From positions 1 to 6,737 of the forward strand of contig JBHHZI010000167.1 in NCBI GenBank assembly GCA_046757965.1: 6,737 nucleotides of DNA, written 5' to 3'. Every line of letters begins with the position of its first letter. The stretch's first letter is position 1. The position numbers were made by a program, and so were the translations under genes. This DNA is from JBHHZI01 sp046757965 (GTDB lineage Bacteria > Acidobacteriota > Polarisedimenticolia > SMYD01). Shown here piece after piece: positions 6,481-6,737 of this stretch. Below the pieces are notes generated by a model. It saw only the letters and a list, made by a program, of their open reading frames with translations. It made no database searches and was not told the DNA's origin.

Positions 6481-6521
6481 CGGGTGCCGGGAAAACCGGG
6501 CGGGACCGGGCCGCGCTCTGC

Positions 6522-6550
6522 TTGACACCCCCAGCGGCCGCTTCTAGAAT
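6522..6550 (+). promoter_or_regulatory. Strong sigma-70 promoter of the tRNA-Val/tRNA-Asp operon
   Basis: A perfect -35 TTGACA (6522-6527) is separated by exactly 17 bases from TAGAAT (6545-6550, five of six to TATAAT). The -10 is followed by a C-rich stretch (CCACCC, 6551-6556). A GC-rich discriminator is typical of stable-RNA promoters under stringent (ppGpp) control. Transcription should begin around 6557, about 32 bases before the tRNA 5' end. It is the clearest promoter in the window. Confidence 0.85.
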
Positions 6551-6572
6551 CCACCCTTTCCGTGAACGGGTA

Positions 6573-6591
6573 CCCGGCCTACCTAGCCGGG
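6573..6591 (+). other. Leader hairpin overlapping the 5' end of tRNA-Val
   Basis: CCCGGC (6573-6578) pairs with GCCGGG (6586-6591) across a seven-base loop. The last three bases of the right arm are G1-G3 of the tRNA acceptor stem. The hairpin therefore competes with the mature acceptor stem and could form co-transcriptionally before the 3' end is made. It overlaps the palindrome CGGGTACCCG (6567-6576). Confidence 0.45.
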
Positions 6592-6663
6592 CGATTAGCT
6601 CAGCGGGAGAGCACCTGCCTTACACGCAGGGAGTCACTGGTTCGAATCCAGTATCGCCCACCA
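6589..6663 (+). tRNA. tRNA-Val (anticodon UAC)
   Basis: A complete cloverleaf: acceptor GGGCGAT (6589-6595) with ATCGCCC (6653-6659); D stem GCTC (6598-6601) with GAGC (6609-6612); anticodon stem CCTGC (6614-6618) with GCAGG (6626-6630); loop CTTACAC (6619-6625) with anticodon TAC at 6621-6623; variable loop 6631-6635; T stem ACTGG (6636-6640) with CCAGT (6648-6652) around TTCGAAT. The discriminator is A6660, and CCA is encoded at 6661-6663. The UAC anticodon reads GUA/GUG and other valine codons, depending on U34 modification. All stems are fully paired. Confidence 0.97.
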
Positions 6664-6684
6664 GAGTTGTCGATGCCTGCCTGC

Positions 6685-6737
6685 GGGGGCGTGGTGCAGT
6701 TGGTTAGCACGCCGGCCTGTCAAGCCGGAGGTCGCGG
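6685..6737 (+). tRNA. tRNA-Asp (anticodon GUC), 3' end outside window
   Basis: A partial tRNA, 21 bases after tRNA-Val and almost certainly co-transcribed with it. Acceptor 5' strand GGGGGCG (6685-6691), D stem GTGC (6694-6697) with GCAC (6707-6710), anticodon stem CCGGC (6712-6716) with GCCGG (6724-6728), loop CTGTCAA (6717-6723) with anticodon GTC at 6719-6721, variable loop AGGTC (6729-6733), then GCGG of the T stem. The rest of the T arm and the 3' acceptor strand are beyond the window. Position 38 is A rather than the C common in tRNA-Asp. Confidence 0.93.

Noticed and set aside
6487..6499. CCGG-GAAAA-CCGG after the MshEN/GAF-like gene as a terminator.
   Set aside because: Only four pairs and no T-run; too weak to call. 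No convincing intrinsic terminator is seen before the tRNA promoter.
5017..6528. A 503-codon open frame on the - strand covering the MshEN/GAF-like gene.
   Set aside because: Its translation is low-complexity (Gly, Arg, His, Ala runs) with no recognisable domain, and it mirrors a + strand gene with clear domains and a good ribosome site. Long antisense frames are expected at this GC content.
6534..6548. A 15-base match to the core of the BioBrick cloning prefix (NotI site, T, XbaI site) inside the tRNA promoter spacer.
   Set aside because: The flanks do not continue the vector prefix (no EcoRI site upstream, A rather than G downstream), and the bases are part of a natural-looking promoter with correct 17-base spacing. 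Chance is the simplest explanation, though a raw-read check for contamination would settle it.

Overview
The window is a GC-rich stretch of bacterial chromosome carrying the conserved translation and RNA-decay cluster infB - ylxP (DUF503) - rbfA - truB - rpsO - pnp. It is followed by one less familiar gene and the start of a tRNA operon. All genes read on the + strand. The gene order with a DUF503 gene between infB and rbfA, the GC-rich codon use and the GspE_N/GAF-like protein after pnp would fit an acidobacterial, myxobacterial or other deltaproteobacteria-like lineage. This is an inference from gene order and style; I cannot fix the phylum from the sequence alone.

Layout: positions 3-557 are the last 184 codons of infB (translation initiation factor IF-2). 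A DUF503/YlxP gene (591-881), rbfA (896-1273) and truB (1260-2252) follow with gaps of 33 and 14 bases and then a 14-base overlap. They start without a good Shine-Dalgarno sequence, which suggests translational coupling. At the end of truB there is a plausible sigma-70 promoter (2235-2263), then a purine-rich leader with a strong ribosome site and rpsO (2306-2575). A 227-base gap between rpsO and pnp contains two clear inverted repeats. One is a short hairpin. The other is a 15-pair stem with one bulge closing a 49-base loop, placed where pnp leaders in other bacteria are cut by RNase III and autoregulated. pnp (2803-5013) encodes a complete 736-residue PNPase with an arginine/glycine-rich tail. 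Its stop codon lies in the loop of a GC hairpin that ends just before the ribosome site of the next gene.

The next gene (5044-6480) encodes a protein with a GspE/MshE-like N-terminal domain, a long proline/threonine/alanine-rich linker and a C-terminal GAF-like domain. It has no secretion ATPase domain. A near-consensus stable-RNA promoter (TTGACA, 17 bases, TAGAAT; 6522-6550) then drives tRNA-Val(UAC), with encoded CCA, and tRNA-Asp(GUC), which is cut by the window end.

How it fits together: IF-2, RbfA, TruB and S15 serve initiation, 30S maturation, tRNA modification and 30S assembly, and PNPase turns over RNA. I see no mobile element, CRISPR array, phage gene or defence system. The most interesting material is RNA-level (the pnp leader stem and the pnp/downstream junction hairpin) and the uncharacterised MshEN-linker-GAF protein.
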